The notes beneath the pieces are model-generated. The model was given only the letters and a program-made list of their open reading frames with translations, searched no databases and was not told the DNA's origin. Shown one piece after another: positions 45,416-56,512 of a stretch of DNA of 64,000 nt. The stretch's first letter is position 1; every line of letters starts with the position of its first letter. Origin of the DNA: Globisporangium splendens (lineage: Eukaryota > Oomycota > Peronosporomycetes > Pythiales > Pythiaceae); contig VFIW01000019.1 of assembly GCA_006386115.1 (NCBI GenBank), forward strand, positions 496,001 to 560,000, read 5' to 3'. Made by a program: the position numbers and the translations under genes.

Positions 45416-46370
45416 GTGAGAATCCATATTATCATGGCAAGCATGCCTTCCCCACTCATTTCCATTTTGCCACCTCGAGCCAACATGGAACAAGCTTCTG
45501 GCAATGGAAAGACAGAGAGCGCGAGCCACGTCGAGCGATTCAATGGGGCTATCGCGGGAATGCGTTCTGACTATTCCGGTTGGCCACCTCAAGCGGACAA
45601 CACACCAGTCCAAAGCCGCCACGCGACGATCACATCGGCAAAGTCAACGAGTCGCTCGGCTACCTGAAAAGAATCGTCGGCAACTGTAGCAACCCGCCAA
45701 ACGAGCCCTTCTTTCGAAAAGGCAGTTTGGAAATCACGCCCGAGAAGTCGACACGATACCGCGTGTCCTGCGACGACGAACTTTCGGATGCGGTCGCGGT
45801 GTACTTTTCGATGACGTGGGATGACGCAGGCGCGATATGCCTCCAGAACTCGGAGCGATACACACAGTCGACAGAGGAGATTCCAGAAGAGACGATGTCA
45901 GTGATGCTTCAGCAGATCCAGGATTATCTGATCTTGTCTTTTGATCTGATGTTGCGTTCCGACAAGAGGCGATACTCATTTATCCGTATCTTGTTTGTGC
46001 AGCTACTGATTTTGCTCAAATCCAATGAACGGATTCGTATGGCTGCCGAAGAGCCTGTGCAACGCGAGCAGATCGATTTCAAGATCGTCGTCGACATTGT
46101 GATTCCTCGTGGCAATCGAGCGTTGACTGTCATGCAAGCGAAACGCGAAAATCTCGGCGAGGCTGTCACGCAAGAGCTCACCACGCTTGGCATTGTGCGC
46201 ACGGCACCGCGACGGCCATCAAGCAGTGGATCTTTATCCGTCAGTCCGAGACGGGAAAGATCGAGATTAATGAAGGCGCGATCAACGTGAGAGTCTCGTT
46301 GGAGGCCGACATCAAGCGAGTTGTCAGAAAACTGCACTCGGTGCTGAAAAACTTATGCTTGCATGCGAAG
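45416..46370 (+). pseudogene. Frameshifted hypothetical gene, possible PD-(D/E)XK-like domain
   Basis: Coding-like sequence in changing frames. 45580-46195 reads as a helical protein (LGYLKRIVGNC, MLQQIQDYLILSFDLMLRSD) ending in ALTVMQAKRENLGEAVTQ. The natural continuation, GTATAIKQWIFIRQSETGK with VSLEADIKRVVRKLHSVL, lies in another frame from about 46203, so an indel near 46195-46203 breaks it. The start is also unclear: a plausible N-terminal part (45434-45560) is in yet another frame. The xAK...TQ then xW.FIR order recalls PD-(D/E)XK nuclease-like domains of oomycete multigene families, here with Gln in place of the acidic residue before xK. I cannot name the family with certainty. A short unseen intron is an alternative to the frameshift. 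Confidence 0.5.
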
Positions 46371-46535
46371 GAGATCTTTTACTTCTCATTTCCATTTTAT
46401 TCTCGATATGAAAGCAAGTGTATGCACTGGATGTTATTAAAATACGCATTACTCCACATAGGCAAATTATACGATCCAGTATGCACCAACTCAATATTCG
46501 ATCGCTGCACACGTCTTCCTCCTCCTTTGTGTGCC

Positions 46536-48143
46536 TCACTCTCCTCTGATGTCTCTCACGTGGACCAGCACGGGACCTTTCACCACGAGCGCCGACGCGA
46601 TCTCGTATGTGAACTGATCTGGCGGCTTCACAGTCACCAGATCGTACTTGCTGAGCACGTACGCGAGCGACGTCTTGAGCTCGAAGATCGCAAAGCGCAT
46701 GCCGAGACAAATGCGCGGACCCGCGTGGAAGCTCACGAACTTGGACGTCGACACGTGGATCAGTGTCTCGTTGCCTGTTTGAGGGTCATGCTCGATCCAG
46801 CGCTCGGGCTTAAACTCTGCCGCATCGGGTCCCCACACGCTCGGCATGCGGCCAAGCGCATACGATGGAATGTACACGCGCGAGCCTTTCTGGACGAACG
46901 TGCCATCGCAGAGCGTCGTGTCGGCATTGGCTTCTTTCGCGTTCAGTGGCACGAGCGGGTACAGTCGGAGACTCTCGCGTACCGCAGCTTCCAAATACAC
47001 GAGCTGATCGACGTCGTCCATCGATGGCACGTACTGCGTATCAGTGAACAGTTGAGGCAGCTTCGCGCGGAGCTCAGTGCGGATCTTGGTCGCCACATTT
47101 GGGTACCGGTTGAGGTTGATCACAAACCACGCGAGCGTCCACGCCGTCGTCTCTTTGCCCGCACCCAGGATCGTGAGCGCGATGTCACGTAAGAACTTGA
47201 TGTCAACTTTCAGCGAACCTTCCGTGGTGGACGCTTTTCCTTTGCCTTCGTCGTCCAATTCGTCCAAGAAGAGCGACACGACGTCTTTCATGGAGCGCGC
47301 CGCCATTTGTTTCGCGTACTTGGGGTCGTTCTTGCGGCGCAAGTTCTCGTAGATGACCGCGTAGAGCTCCTTGTTGAGTTGCTCTGTGCACTCTGCGAGG
47401 CGTTTCTCGTCGCCGATGCGCAAGAAACGCTTGAGCTGCCACAACAAGTCTGGTTGATGGAACCGCCGCTCCATCACTTCGCCGATCGTTGTGAGCGCGC
47501 TAATGAACGAGTTGTTTTGACCACTCGACAGCGTATTGCTCTCGAGACCGAAACCCACTTGCGCAAAGGTGTCAAACGCGAACCGCTGGAACACGTCGCC
47601 AATACTGATCGGCGTGTCCTGGTCGAGCGCGCTTTTCGCCAGCACGTCGCCCAAAATGCGCACCTTGTCGTGCACCGCCGTCGTGATCGTGTCCCTGAAC
47701 GCGCGCATCGTGAACAGATGGCTGAGCTTCTTGCGCTGGAACTTCCACTTGTCGCCGTCGACCGCGACGATGCCGTCGCCGAACACGTCGCTGAAGATCG
47801 TGCGCATGCGCTCGCCCTTGTCGAAGATCTCAAACTGGGTCTTGAGCACATCTTCAAAGGTCTCGGCGGAGCTCACGACGATCAGCGGCGGTGCACCCAG
47901 CGCCTGCAGCAACCACGACTTTCCATTGTGGAGGATGCACTGCTCCGCGATCCAGTCGTGGAGCCGCGGGAGCTGGTACTTCATCAGATCGAGCGTGTTG
48001 CCGAGCACTGGCAGCGTCGACGCCGGCCGCGGGAGCGACTTGAGGTGCGCGTTGCTCGGCGCCATCACGTATGCGAGCAGCACGCACAGCAGCGCCGCCG
48101 ACAGGAGCAGCAGCCACGAAGACTGCGTGAAGAGTGCGTCCAT
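46536..48143 (-). CDS. Cytochrome P450 (CYP86/CYP4-clan-like), copy 2
   Basis: Intronless, 535 aa. N-terminal membrane anchor (SWLLLLSAALLCVLLAYV), hinge LPRPASTLPVLGN, helix C WKFQRKKLSHLF, I-helix LGAGKETTAWTLAW, K-helix ESLR, FKPERW and heme loop FHAGPRICLGMRFA. All catalytic motifs are intact. It is closer to the pseudogene than copy 1 is in the heme loop and C-terminus (ICLGMRFAIFELKTSLAY is shared), so copy 2 or its ancestor is the likelier parent of the pseudogene. Function inferred as fatty-acid or related lipid hydroxylation at the ER. The ATG directly before the anchor is chosen over a more upstream one. Confidence 0.92.
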   Translation of the reverse strand: MDALFTQSSWLLLLSAALLCVLLAYVMAPSNAHLKSLPRPASTLPVLGNTLDLMKYQLPRLHDWIAEQCILHNGKSWLLQALGAPPLIVVSSAETFEDVLKTQFEIFDKGERMRTIFSDVFGDGIVAVDGDKWKFQRKKLSHLFTMRAFRDTITTAVHDKVRILGDVLAKSALDQDTPISIGDVFQRFAFDTFAQVGFGLESNTLSSGQNNSFISALTTIGEVMERRFHQPDLLWQLKRFLRIGDEKRLAECTEQLNKELYAVIYENLRRKNDPKYAKQMAARSMKDVVSLFLDELDDEGKGKASTTEGSLKVDIKFLRDIALTILGAGKETTAWTLAWFVINLNRYPNVATKIRTELRAKLPQLFTDTQYVPSMDDVDQLVYLEAAVRESLRLYPLVPLNAKEANADTTLCDGTFVQKGSRVYIPSYALGRMPSVWGPDAAEFKPERWIEHDPQTGNETLIHVSTSKFVSFHAGPRICLGMRFAIFELKTSLAYVLSKYDLVTVKPPDQFTYEIASALVVKGPVLVHVRDIRGE

Positions 48144-48500
48144 GAGTTTCTTGTCGCGTTGCTTCGATAGGAAAACTGGGAATGAGAGAATCAATGGGTA
48201 CATGTGGCAAGAACAAAAAAGGGTTTTTTTCACAGTGTATTTGGATTGGATGAAAACCAGCAAAATCGACTTTTGGCCAATTAGGTAAAGATATTGTTAA
48301 AGTTGAAAGATCGCCAGAATCGGTTGAAAAATCTCGTATTTAACCACCACAGAATATGTGACAGTTCGCCACTTTACCAAAGCACACGCCCCGACCCCTA
48401 GATCGAGCTCAAAATCAACAAAACAACTGGTTTTCTTTCAGCAGAACTCCTTGCCTGCATATGAAACAAAATCAGCCATTCCTGTCGGGTCCATGAAGGC
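48144..48500. other. Intergenic, P450 copy 2 promoter side
   Basis: 357 bp, AT-rich. No gene recognised. Confidence 0.5.
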
Positions 48501-49815
48501 TTACAACTTGGACTTTGGCGGCTTGTCGCGGATGGCAAACTGCTGCAGCCCGTCGCAGTAGCTGTTGACGCAGTCGTCCCAGGCGATGCCGCCCGCGCTG
48601 TGCCACCACTCGTCGCTGTCGTCGAACGCGTCGATCTGGTCGTGGAGCACGTCCGTGCGGAACACTCGGTCGTTCTCGGTGAACGGCCGGTACGAATTGA
48701 TCATGCGGCGCGCCTGGCGCGACACCTTGGAGAAGCCCATGGCTTGCATCTCATGCTGCGGGTTCCGCGTGCACGTCGCCATGGTCGCGTACAGATACGA
48801 CGGCAGGGTGTGCTTGAGATGCCAGTGCGTGTGGAACCGCATTGAAGAGGGTGTCGCGTGCATCTTGCACGGCGCGAGCGCTTTGGGCGGCGAGTTCTTG
48901 AGGTAGTACTTGGCGGCTTTGCCCAAGAGATAGCCGAGCTGGACTGGGCTCCGTCGAGGGTCGGACGTCCCACAGTGCATGATCCGCGGCTTTTGCTGCT
49001 GGCTCGACGACTCAATCATCTTGAACCCGGCTGCAGTCAGCAAACTGTTGGCTGTCATATCCACAGGCACGACGTTGAGCACTGTTTGCGTGTTCTCGGG
49101 CAACACGGAGACGAAGCCCTTGGACATGGCGACGAACAGGGAGCCGAGGGTATGACGTGGTCCACCCATCCGGGCACAGGATCTTTCCACGCAGCGCCAA
49201 TGGTGGTTGGTCGAAAGATCGCCAACGGAATGCTCGCCTTGGCCGTGTGCGCTGCGACCAGGAGCTCGGCCATGGATTTCGCAAACCTGTACAAGCTTGG
49301 GTACCCGATGCGCTCGACGTTCGCTCGAATGGTTTCGATCTCGTCCGGCGTGGTGCTCTGGATTTCGCAGATCTTGGTCTCGACGTCAGAGTCGAGCGGA
49401 TACAGCTTCTCGTAGATGACCTTGTTGCGCTGGGTGCTGTTGGCGTACGATGTGGACACGTGCACGTGGCAGCACAGGTCTTGGCAGCGCTCGGCAAACC
49501 GTAGTGCGTGTATCGCGCCGAGGCAGTTCATGCGCACACACCCTCCTGTTGGCATTCCGTAAAGTTGATATTCGCGGCGAAGTGGATCGTGACGTTCACC
49601 GATGCGTGCAACGTTGCGGCGTCCTCGGCGCTGAGCCCCGAGCCCTCGGACATCGTGTCGCCACCCACGGCGTGGAGCCTTTCGGTGACAAGCGCCGCGA
49701 GGTCGAGCGGACGTTCGCGACGCAAGCGATTGAAGACCGAGTTGCCGAGGGTGCATTCTGCAACCGCATGACAAGGGCCACCCTCTCACGCATCCGGATC
49801 AGCATGTAGATTTGT
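48501..49815 (-). pseudogene. Fatty acyl-CoA reductase, multiply frameshifted
   Basis: On the minus strand the family can be followed through at least three frames. Near 49815 IYMLIRMRE looks like the end of the first beta-strand region; then FNRLRRERPLDLAALV and VNVTIHFAANINFTE; after a frame change NCLGAIHALRFAERC, CHVHVSTSYANS (the YxxxK-type active-site region), YRFAKSMAELLV and FRPTTIGAAWKDPVPGWVDH; after another change near 49150 GSLFVAMSKGFVSVLPENT, VVPVDMTANSLLTAAG and an intact C-terminal domain to the stop. The NAD(P)-binding GxxGFxG start was not found. Intact enzymes reduce fatty acyl-CoA to fatty alcohol for waxes or ether lipids. Introns could explain one change but not all, so it is called a pseudogene. 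Confidence 0.8.
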
Positions 49816-51296
49816 GCAGTGTTCACACACACGTGCCCGGGTAGGTGGGACAAGCAAACACATATTAGTCTTTCACTGAGCTCGTGATGGAGGATACACC
49901 GTAGCGGTGCGTTTCCATACGATTCGAATCTTGTCAATCTGTGGCGCTGTTTGCAATAGCTTTCCACGACGGCCTGTGTGTTCGAGAGGCAGCGCAGCCA
50001 TGCATCCACGCGATATTGCTGAGAGAAAAGAAATTCTGTTGAACGAGTTATAATTCGCCTTAAGAATTACGAAGCCTCACCAGCACTGCCAAGAGTGAGT
50101 TTTGTCGTATTTGTGTCGCCTAGATCTTTTTCGAGGAGAGCTTCTACATTCGACAAAACAATTCTGACGTCATACCCTCGTGCAACACAGCTGACGTATT
50201 GGGCAGCATCGTGAGTGAGGACGCCGTACTCAACCCAGCCGACTAGGAGGTCGATTGATCCGCTAACAAGCTCCAACCGCGAGTTCACACTCCAGCACGC
50301 TGTGGATTTTGCTTATTATGTCGATGGAAGCGTCGAGTCTGTCCCGAGCACTGTGGGTGAGTCCTTTGCCGTCAACCGGTTAAAGCCAGTCATGACGTCT
50401 CGGTGACAACAGCAGGAACCCCGCTTAGCGGCAGAGAACGGATGGCTCTCGGATCGGAAGAGGATGTAAGCGCTTGCATGATCCCGAATAGCACGCGGAA
50501 AACGAACTCGGAGTGATTTAGTGCGACGTGACTCGATATGCCGAGGTATAGTACGTTTTGAATATGTCCCAGGCTCGCAGTCAGCTACGGTTCCACCCCT
50601 CATGGCTTGTCAGAGGCTTTGTTTCGCGCTGCTGCACAATTTTCTGCAACTTCTGCTCCGCCCAATCCGCGAAACGGTGTGACGACCTTACAACCAAGAG
50701 GTGCAACAACATCACGAATGAAGCGTTGTTGATAATCACACGCTCCAACTCTGGAAATTCAGAGACGGCGACAGTACATGTCCGGCACCGAGTTGTGGGA
50801 TCACATCCAGCATCACCTATCATAACGTGTTCTGGGCATGTGTCCACGCCTAGGCACATTGGAAGGCAGAGCTACAGCTCTGAAAAAGCATCGAGCTTCC
50901 AATTGGATACGACACAGAGGCGTCGATTTTCAGCTTTCGAAACAAGTACTCACCTACAAAAGCCTGGCGGCTTATCACAGACTCAGCGCGAGATATCGCT
51001 TTTCGGACTCACACCAAGATTGCGTCTTCCACGCGGCGATGATCGTTTGCCAGTGCATGTGCGGGGCGACGATCTCCAACATCTGGCGACACCGCAATAC
51101 CTTGCTACAGATCCTGGAGGTAACCCTCTTCGGCAAGCAGCACGCGGTCAGATACGCAAGGGACTGCAGAACCTGTGTCGCGATAGCATCCCACGCAATC
51201 TCCCAGTAGTGGAAAGAGGCTGCCACGATCATGCGGTTGTTTTCCAGATTATGCTGGCTCATGACACGACACCAACTATATCGGCCAATCCAACAC
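49816..51296. other. Region between the reductase relic and the inverted duplication
   Basis: 1,481 bp. Minus-strand stretches at about 50581-50859 and 50975-51240 look vaguely coding but are interrupted and unrecognised; probably decayed sequence. No gene supported. Confidence 0.4.
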
Positions 51297-51435
51297 CACA
51301 ACAGTAAAACATTGTGTGTGAACATGATGAATATGTACACCTCAATATGGAATGACCATGTGGGATTTGCAACTTTGAATCGAATTAAGTCGCAAAACCG
51401 GAGTTGATGCGTTTCAGATACGCCTGAACAGAACA

Positions 51436-51870
51436 GCGCCAGAAAGAGCAAAGACAAGAAGCATGGCACTAGATTGATTGGATGGCGCCAGAAAGAGCAG
51501 GAAAAGAATCAAGGTGCTTGATTGATTGGTGCGGTGCATCGAAGCTTCACGGTGGTGCAGCATCACTTGTCGCACTTTCCAGTGCTATCCTTGATGACGT
51601 TGTGCTGGTGCTTCTTGTGTAGCATATCGTGCGGCTCACAACAAATAACGCAGGTTGGTTGCTCAAGTCGATTCCCGTTCATGTGTCTGGTCACTTTCAA
51701 AGTCTCAAAACATAACCAGCGAACGAAAGACCCATGACGTCAAATCTCTGTAACCCACACGGGTTCAACCTCAGCTGGAATCAATCAGTCACGTATTTAA
51801 CAACAGCGAATAGAATCAATTGGCCACGTATTTAACGACAGCGAATGGCGAACTAGAGTAGTAGTGTCGC
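51436..51870. repeat. Short imperfect tandem repeats in the left arm
   Basis: gcgccagaaagagca occurs twice about 49 bp apart, each followed by a segment ending in gattgattgg, and cacgtatttaacaacagcga recurs about 38 bp later as cacgtatttaacgacagcga. The same arrays are present in mirrored form in the right arm. The rest of 51297-53400 has no recognisable gene. Confidence 0.7.
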
Positions 51871-53400
51871 CCCTTAATGGAACCTACGCGGAGCATTCTT
51901 CTTTCACAATATGATCGTCGAGAACTTCAAGTCTGTATGAAGTGGAGGATTCAGTTGGCGCTCCCAGCGTTTTATCAAAGAGACGAGGTATTTTACGCCA
52001 AGTTTTGCATTAGAAGAAGGAACAGTATATTTGCAAACACCTCTGTTCAACTCTGCTGCAGTACTCTCTTGGGTCATACTGGTGCCACGTGACTGGCATG
52101 TGGGCAAACTGGGTGAGATCAGGTGGGATAACCCAATCACTCCCCCTGATTACGCTGCTTCTCATGTTCGAGTTGAGCTTCATGGCTCATCCTCCTTTTT
52201 CTCATCCAGCAGGTTGAAGCGTCAAGCGTGTCGTAAACGTCCGCCCCAGCCTGCCATCAACAAACAAACCGTGAGCCATGACAATAGAGCACCAAGCAAT
52301 TTACAGCGGTTGTAAATGAGTCGCATACAAATGTCAGTACAAGACTCACTGCGCTGTAGATTGCATACAGATGTGAGGCACCATCACTGGGCACAGCGCG
52401 TACTTGTCGATTAGTGTGGATTAAAGAACTATTTCAGTCAAGTGTTCGCTGTTAATCTAAATGACATGCGGACACTTGTTCGAACATCCCACATTTGATT
52501 AATTGAAGTCGAGATGGTGGAGATTCAGGGTTAGGAGAAGACACAAAACACATGAGATACATCCCCGGGCATTGGCAGCGCATTCGGTAACCTTGTCGTG
52601 GGCCACCACGTCGAGCCAAAGGGTCATTTCGTTTAGTAGGCTAAATGGTTTTGGGTGGACGCGACTACCTCATTTACCCGAGGCGCTCGCCCTCACAGAC
52701 GGGTTACGGAGTTTATAAGAAAAAGCAATTCTTTTCGATCTCACCCTGTAAAACTCCATCTGCACAATCCCGAGCAACCAGGTTGATTACGGCAAAGCAA
52801 AACTCTGTCGGCTGTAAGAGCAGCATGCATTGCAGCGGGATAATCGGTTATATCGCACATGCAGCACTTTCTTCGCTCTTGTTTCTCAAAGTTCAACAGA
52901 TCGCGTTGTGCCAACGAAACTGAAGCGAGCGTCACTGCTCGAGCGTGGATGTGCCCCACACATCAACAGCCAGCCGCTGGGAAGAGCGAGGGCAGAAATA
53001 AATCAAGTGGGGGTAGCACTTCTGAAAGGAGTCAACGGCGCAGAGAATGTGCTCGCCTCATGCTTCAACAGGTCAACATGGCGACTTGTGTAGCCGCCTT
53101 TGTTAATCGCGCAAAAGGAGGCAACAAATAATTCAAGTTTGCCGCGCAAGTTCAACGTGCACGTGACCGGTACCTCCTCAGTTAGCCAGTGACATCGATC
53201 GGTGGACTCGGTGGGACCTGCCACCTTCATAGACATTGGAGCATGCCCGGTTCTGTACGGCGACGGAGCGCTTGCTTGAGCCATCTCGACCAGGAGAAGC
53301 AGAAGGCGACTCATTCCTGAATTTGCACTCCAGTGCGTTCGCCCTCAGTAAGCAAGTAAGCCCAAGTGCGCGCACGGAACCAATTAACGAAAGCGGAAAC

Positions 53401-54942
53401 ATGGCGGGAGGTGTGGTCGTTAACGTGAACAACAACTTGGACCACGATGCGCCGACGGAAGGCACCAAGACGTACGCCATCATCGTGTGCGTCTTCGCCT
53501 CGCTCGGCGGTCTGTTCTTCGGTTATGATCAAGGCGTGACCAGTAGTGTGCTGATCATGGACTCGTTCCTGGAAGACTACTGCGTCGGCTGGCACGGATT
53601 CACGTACGAAGACTGCATCAAGAGTACGTCGGACTTACCAGACCAGTGGACGGACTACACGCTGTGGTACAACATGTCGTACAACATCGGTTGCATCTTC
53701 GGCGCTCTCCTCGGCGGTGTGGTTGCCGACAAGCTCGGTCGCCGCTACACCATTTTCACGGCGGGTGTGATCTTTCTCATTGGCACGGCCTGGGTGTCGT
53801 TCAACAAGGCTCATGAGCACGGTTTGATGTACATGGCGCGTATCGTGCAAGGTGTGGGTGTCGGCAACTCTTCGTTCTCACTGCCTCTGTTCGGTGCGGA
53901 AATGGCGCCAAAGGAGTTCCGTGGTTTCTTCGCTGGCTTCATGCAAATGACTGTCGTGATTGGTCTCTTCCTTGCCAACTGCGTCAACATTGGTGTGGAA
54001 GACGTGGACGAGGGCTGGCGTATCACCAACGCCGTGGCCATGGTCCCTCCAATTGTCGTGGTCTGCGGTATCTTCTTCGTGCCAGAGAGTCCACGTTGGT
54101 TGTTGCAGCACAAGGGCAAGGAGCAGGCGCTCGCCAGTTTGAAGAAGCTTCGTCAGACCGAGAACGTGCACGTGGAGTTCGACTTGATCGCTGCTCAGCT
54201 CGCGGAAGAAGGTGACAACGTCAGCTACATGGACCTCCTCGAGCCATCGATCTTGAAGCGTGTGATTATTGCCATGGCCCTTCAGGTGCTGCAGCAGGCG
54301 ACCGGTATCAACCCGATCTTCTCGTACGGTGGTCTGATCTTCAAGGATGTGACGAACGCTGGTGCGGAGTCGGTGCTGATGCTGTCCGGCGTCAACTTCC
54401 TCAGTACGATCCCGGCCATGCGATGGGTCGACACGACGGGTCGTCGTCAGTTGCTCCTGCTCGGTGCTGTTGGCATGGTGCTCGGTCACTTGCTGTCTGC
54501 CATCGTGTTCACGGCCAGTTGCGATGGTACCGTCGATGATGCCGGCTGCCCCAAGGGCGCTGGCTGGATCATCGTGGTCGGCACGGCGTTCTTCGTGTTT
54601 AACTTTGCCATCTCGTGGGGTCCAGTGTGCTGGATCTACCCAGCCGAGATCTTCCCGATGAAGGTTCGCGCCAAGGCCGTGTCGCTCTCGACCATGGCCA
54701 ACTGGCTCATGGGTGTGGCCATGACGTACGTCGTGAAGCTCTTCCCAGACTTGAACATCAACGGTGTGTTCTTCTTGTTCGCCGGCACTTGCTGCATCTC
54801 GGGCACCTTCGTGTACTTTTTGTGTCCTGAGACGAAGGGAATCCTCCTCGAAGACATCGAGTACCTCTTCCACAAGAGCGGCAAGAAGCCTGGTGTGTCC
54901 CCGCAATACGTCGAAGTCGAGACTCCAGTCCAGCAGGCGTAG
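53401..54942 (+). CDS. Sugar transporter (MFS sugar-porter family), left copy
   Basis: Intronless, 513 aa, full length with about twelve membrane segments. Signatures: LGGLFFGYDQGVTSS in helix 1, ADKLGRRYTIF after helix 2, RIVQGVGVGNSSFSLPLFGAEMAP at helix 4/5, PESPRWLLQHKGK at the helix 6 end, LQQATGINPIFSYGG in helix 7, and PETKGILLEDIEYLF at the C-terminus. This is the proton-coupled hexose porter pattern (plant STP-like); substrate specificity is not visible. The frame is open about 55 codons upstream but begins with TTG, so the ATG at 53401 is used. Protein is identical to the right copy. Confidence 0.95.
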   Translation: MAGGVVVNVNNNLDHDAPTEGTKTYAIIVCVFASLGGLFFGYDQGVTSSVLIMDSFLEDYCVGWHGFTYEDCIKSTSDLPDQWTDYTLWYNMSYNIGCIFGALLGGVVADKLGRRYTIFTAGVIFLIGTAWVSFNKAHEHGLMYMARIVQGVGVGNSSFSLPLFGAEMAPKEFRGFFAGFMQMTVVIGLFLANCVNIGVEDVDEGWRITNAVAMVPPIVVVCGIFFVPESPRWLLQHKGKEQALASLKKLRQTENVHVEFDLIAAQLAEEGDNVSYMDLLEPSILKRVIIAMALQVLQQATGINPIFSYGGLIFKDVTNAGAESVLMLSGVNFLSTIPAMRWVDTTGRRQLLLLGAVGMVLGHLLSAIVFTASCDGTVDDAGCPKGAGWIIVVGTAFFVFNFAISWGPVCWIYPAEIFPMKVRAKAVSLSTMANWLMGVAMTYVVKLFPDLNINGVFFLFAGTCCISGTFVYFLCPETKGILLEDIEYLFHKSGKKPGVSPQYVEVETPVQQA

Positions 54943-56512
54943 AGATGAACCTCTATCGCGAACGAGCGAACGAGTTCTACTTCGTTGTATATACATTAAA
55001 TTCCCGCATTCGAGTAGTAACGAGAGGTTACGTGCATGTGTATCGATCGGACTGTGATGTAGCTGGATCCATACTACTACTCATGTAATAAAAGTACCAA
55101 GCTTGACGTTGTCAGACTTGTCGTTCTTTTGACACGCACACTAGCTTACAGGTTCGCATTGATTAGGCTCTTCTCTAAAGTCCTTAATGAATTCTCATTC
55201 GCTGTTGCTAGTTTAGTTTATATTGTGAGGCATATTTAGGTTCATCGTTGTGACTTACAATATCCATTCTCCTGCCTAATCTTCATTGCGAATTTCGTAT
55301 CGGAGTGTAAATGTGTCTATAGCGCGGATTGCAATAGATCACTTCTGAATGCTAAATAATCTTTGACCAGGATGGCATGTTCTCTTGGTCCTATGTGAGG
55401 CTGCCTTGTGTTGTCCAATGACCTTGGGTCTTCCGAACTTCTCATAAGCCAATGCATGACGTCGTTGTCAAGATCCTGGGTGAGATTGTTGAAAGCAGCT
55501 CTTTGAGTTGGGAAGTGAACCTGCGTTGAGGTTCTGGTGTCCATGGCTAGGTTGGCGGCTGAGTCCGCCATCTTGTTGAAGGCACGGTAGTGATGGTACC
55601 ATCCTCGGATGTCGATGCAATCCGCGAGTCGTCGACTTGTCTGGTATAAACGTGCCAATCGGTGCTGTCGAGGGACCGATGCATTCGCTGTTGGGAGATA
55701 ATGAGTACACTGTCTCCAATCACGTACAACGGTTCGAAGTGACTGCGTTGGGCTTCTCGGAGTCCATGTATGAGACCCCAGTACTCGGCAAAGTTGTTGG
55801 TCGTGTCCTTCCTGCTATACGCCATGCTCGCGGCCCAAATTAAACTGGCTGTGTGCGAGTCCTTATGGACACGCACGATAATTTGCTGTTGCTAGTTGCT
55901 TTGCTAGCGTTTCGTCATTTGAATGCCGGTGCCAAAGCGCCGTGTATCGATTGAGCGTCTGCGTTTATCTCGTGAGTTTGCAGTCGGCGGTTGTGGACTC
56001 CGATATCGTGTTTATCATCACGACTAATCCTTCGGCATGCAAGAGATTCCAACAGTCTTAACCTTCGTTTTGCAAGCTACTCAGGAGAATGCAACAGCTG
56101 CAACTACAAATCAATGATGCTCACTTAGCCATTCACTACACAGAATGTTCCCAAGGCATTGTAGCCACATTTCCATTACATCAAGTTTGGCCGAAATCGC
56201 CGAACGAAAAAATCATTTGCAGCAATGGCACAATAAAAACTCAACATTTATTGTGACACACAATATCACATTCGTACTATTAGAATCAGTATTTGTGTGT
56301 GAGCATAGCAAATGAATACATTTGCAAAGAACGACAAGTCTGACAACGTCAAGCTTGGTACTTTTATTACATGAGTAGTAGTATGGATCCAGCTACATCA
56401 CAGTCCGATCGATACACATGCACGTAACCTCTCGTTACTACTCGAATGCGGGAATTTAATGTATATACAACGAAGTAGAACTCGTTCGCTCGTTCGCGAT
56501 AGAGGTTCATCT
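54943..56512. other. Centre of the inverted duplication: 3' flanks and spacer
   Basis: Between the two convergent transporter stop codons. 54943-55129 and 56326-56512 belong to the arms; 55130-56325 is the unique 1,196-bp spacer, AT-rich, containing the RNase H relic. Poly-adenylation-like aataaa words lie just beyond each stop (about 55087 on + and mirrored). Confidence 0.7.
55317..55876 (-). pseudogene. Retroelement RNase H relic in the spacer
   Basis: Minus-strand reading from 55876 gives DTTNNFAEYWGLIHGL and VIGDSVLIISQQRM, the conserved acidic-residue regions of a retroelement-type RNase H, then changes frame near 55660 and continues as RLADCIDIRGWYHHYRAFNK and MADSAANLAMD to the stop at 55317. 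The frame change and missing upstream reverse transcriptase show it is a dead fragment. Which retroelement class it came from is not clear. Confidence 0.75.

Larger units (their letters stand above)
51297..55129 (+). repeat. Left arm of a 3.8-kb inverted duplication
   Basis: Every position n pairs with 111455 minus n in the right arm (56326-60158). All translated products checked agree; one substitution was found (T at 54828 against C in the equivalent codon at 56627, silent Pro). The outer boundary is marked by a one-base indel and then a 9-bp shared word (tgttggatt on the outward strand) before identity is lost. The arm holds ~2.1 kb of non-coding DNA upstream of the transporter, the gene, and ~190 bp downstream. 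Confidence 0.95.
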
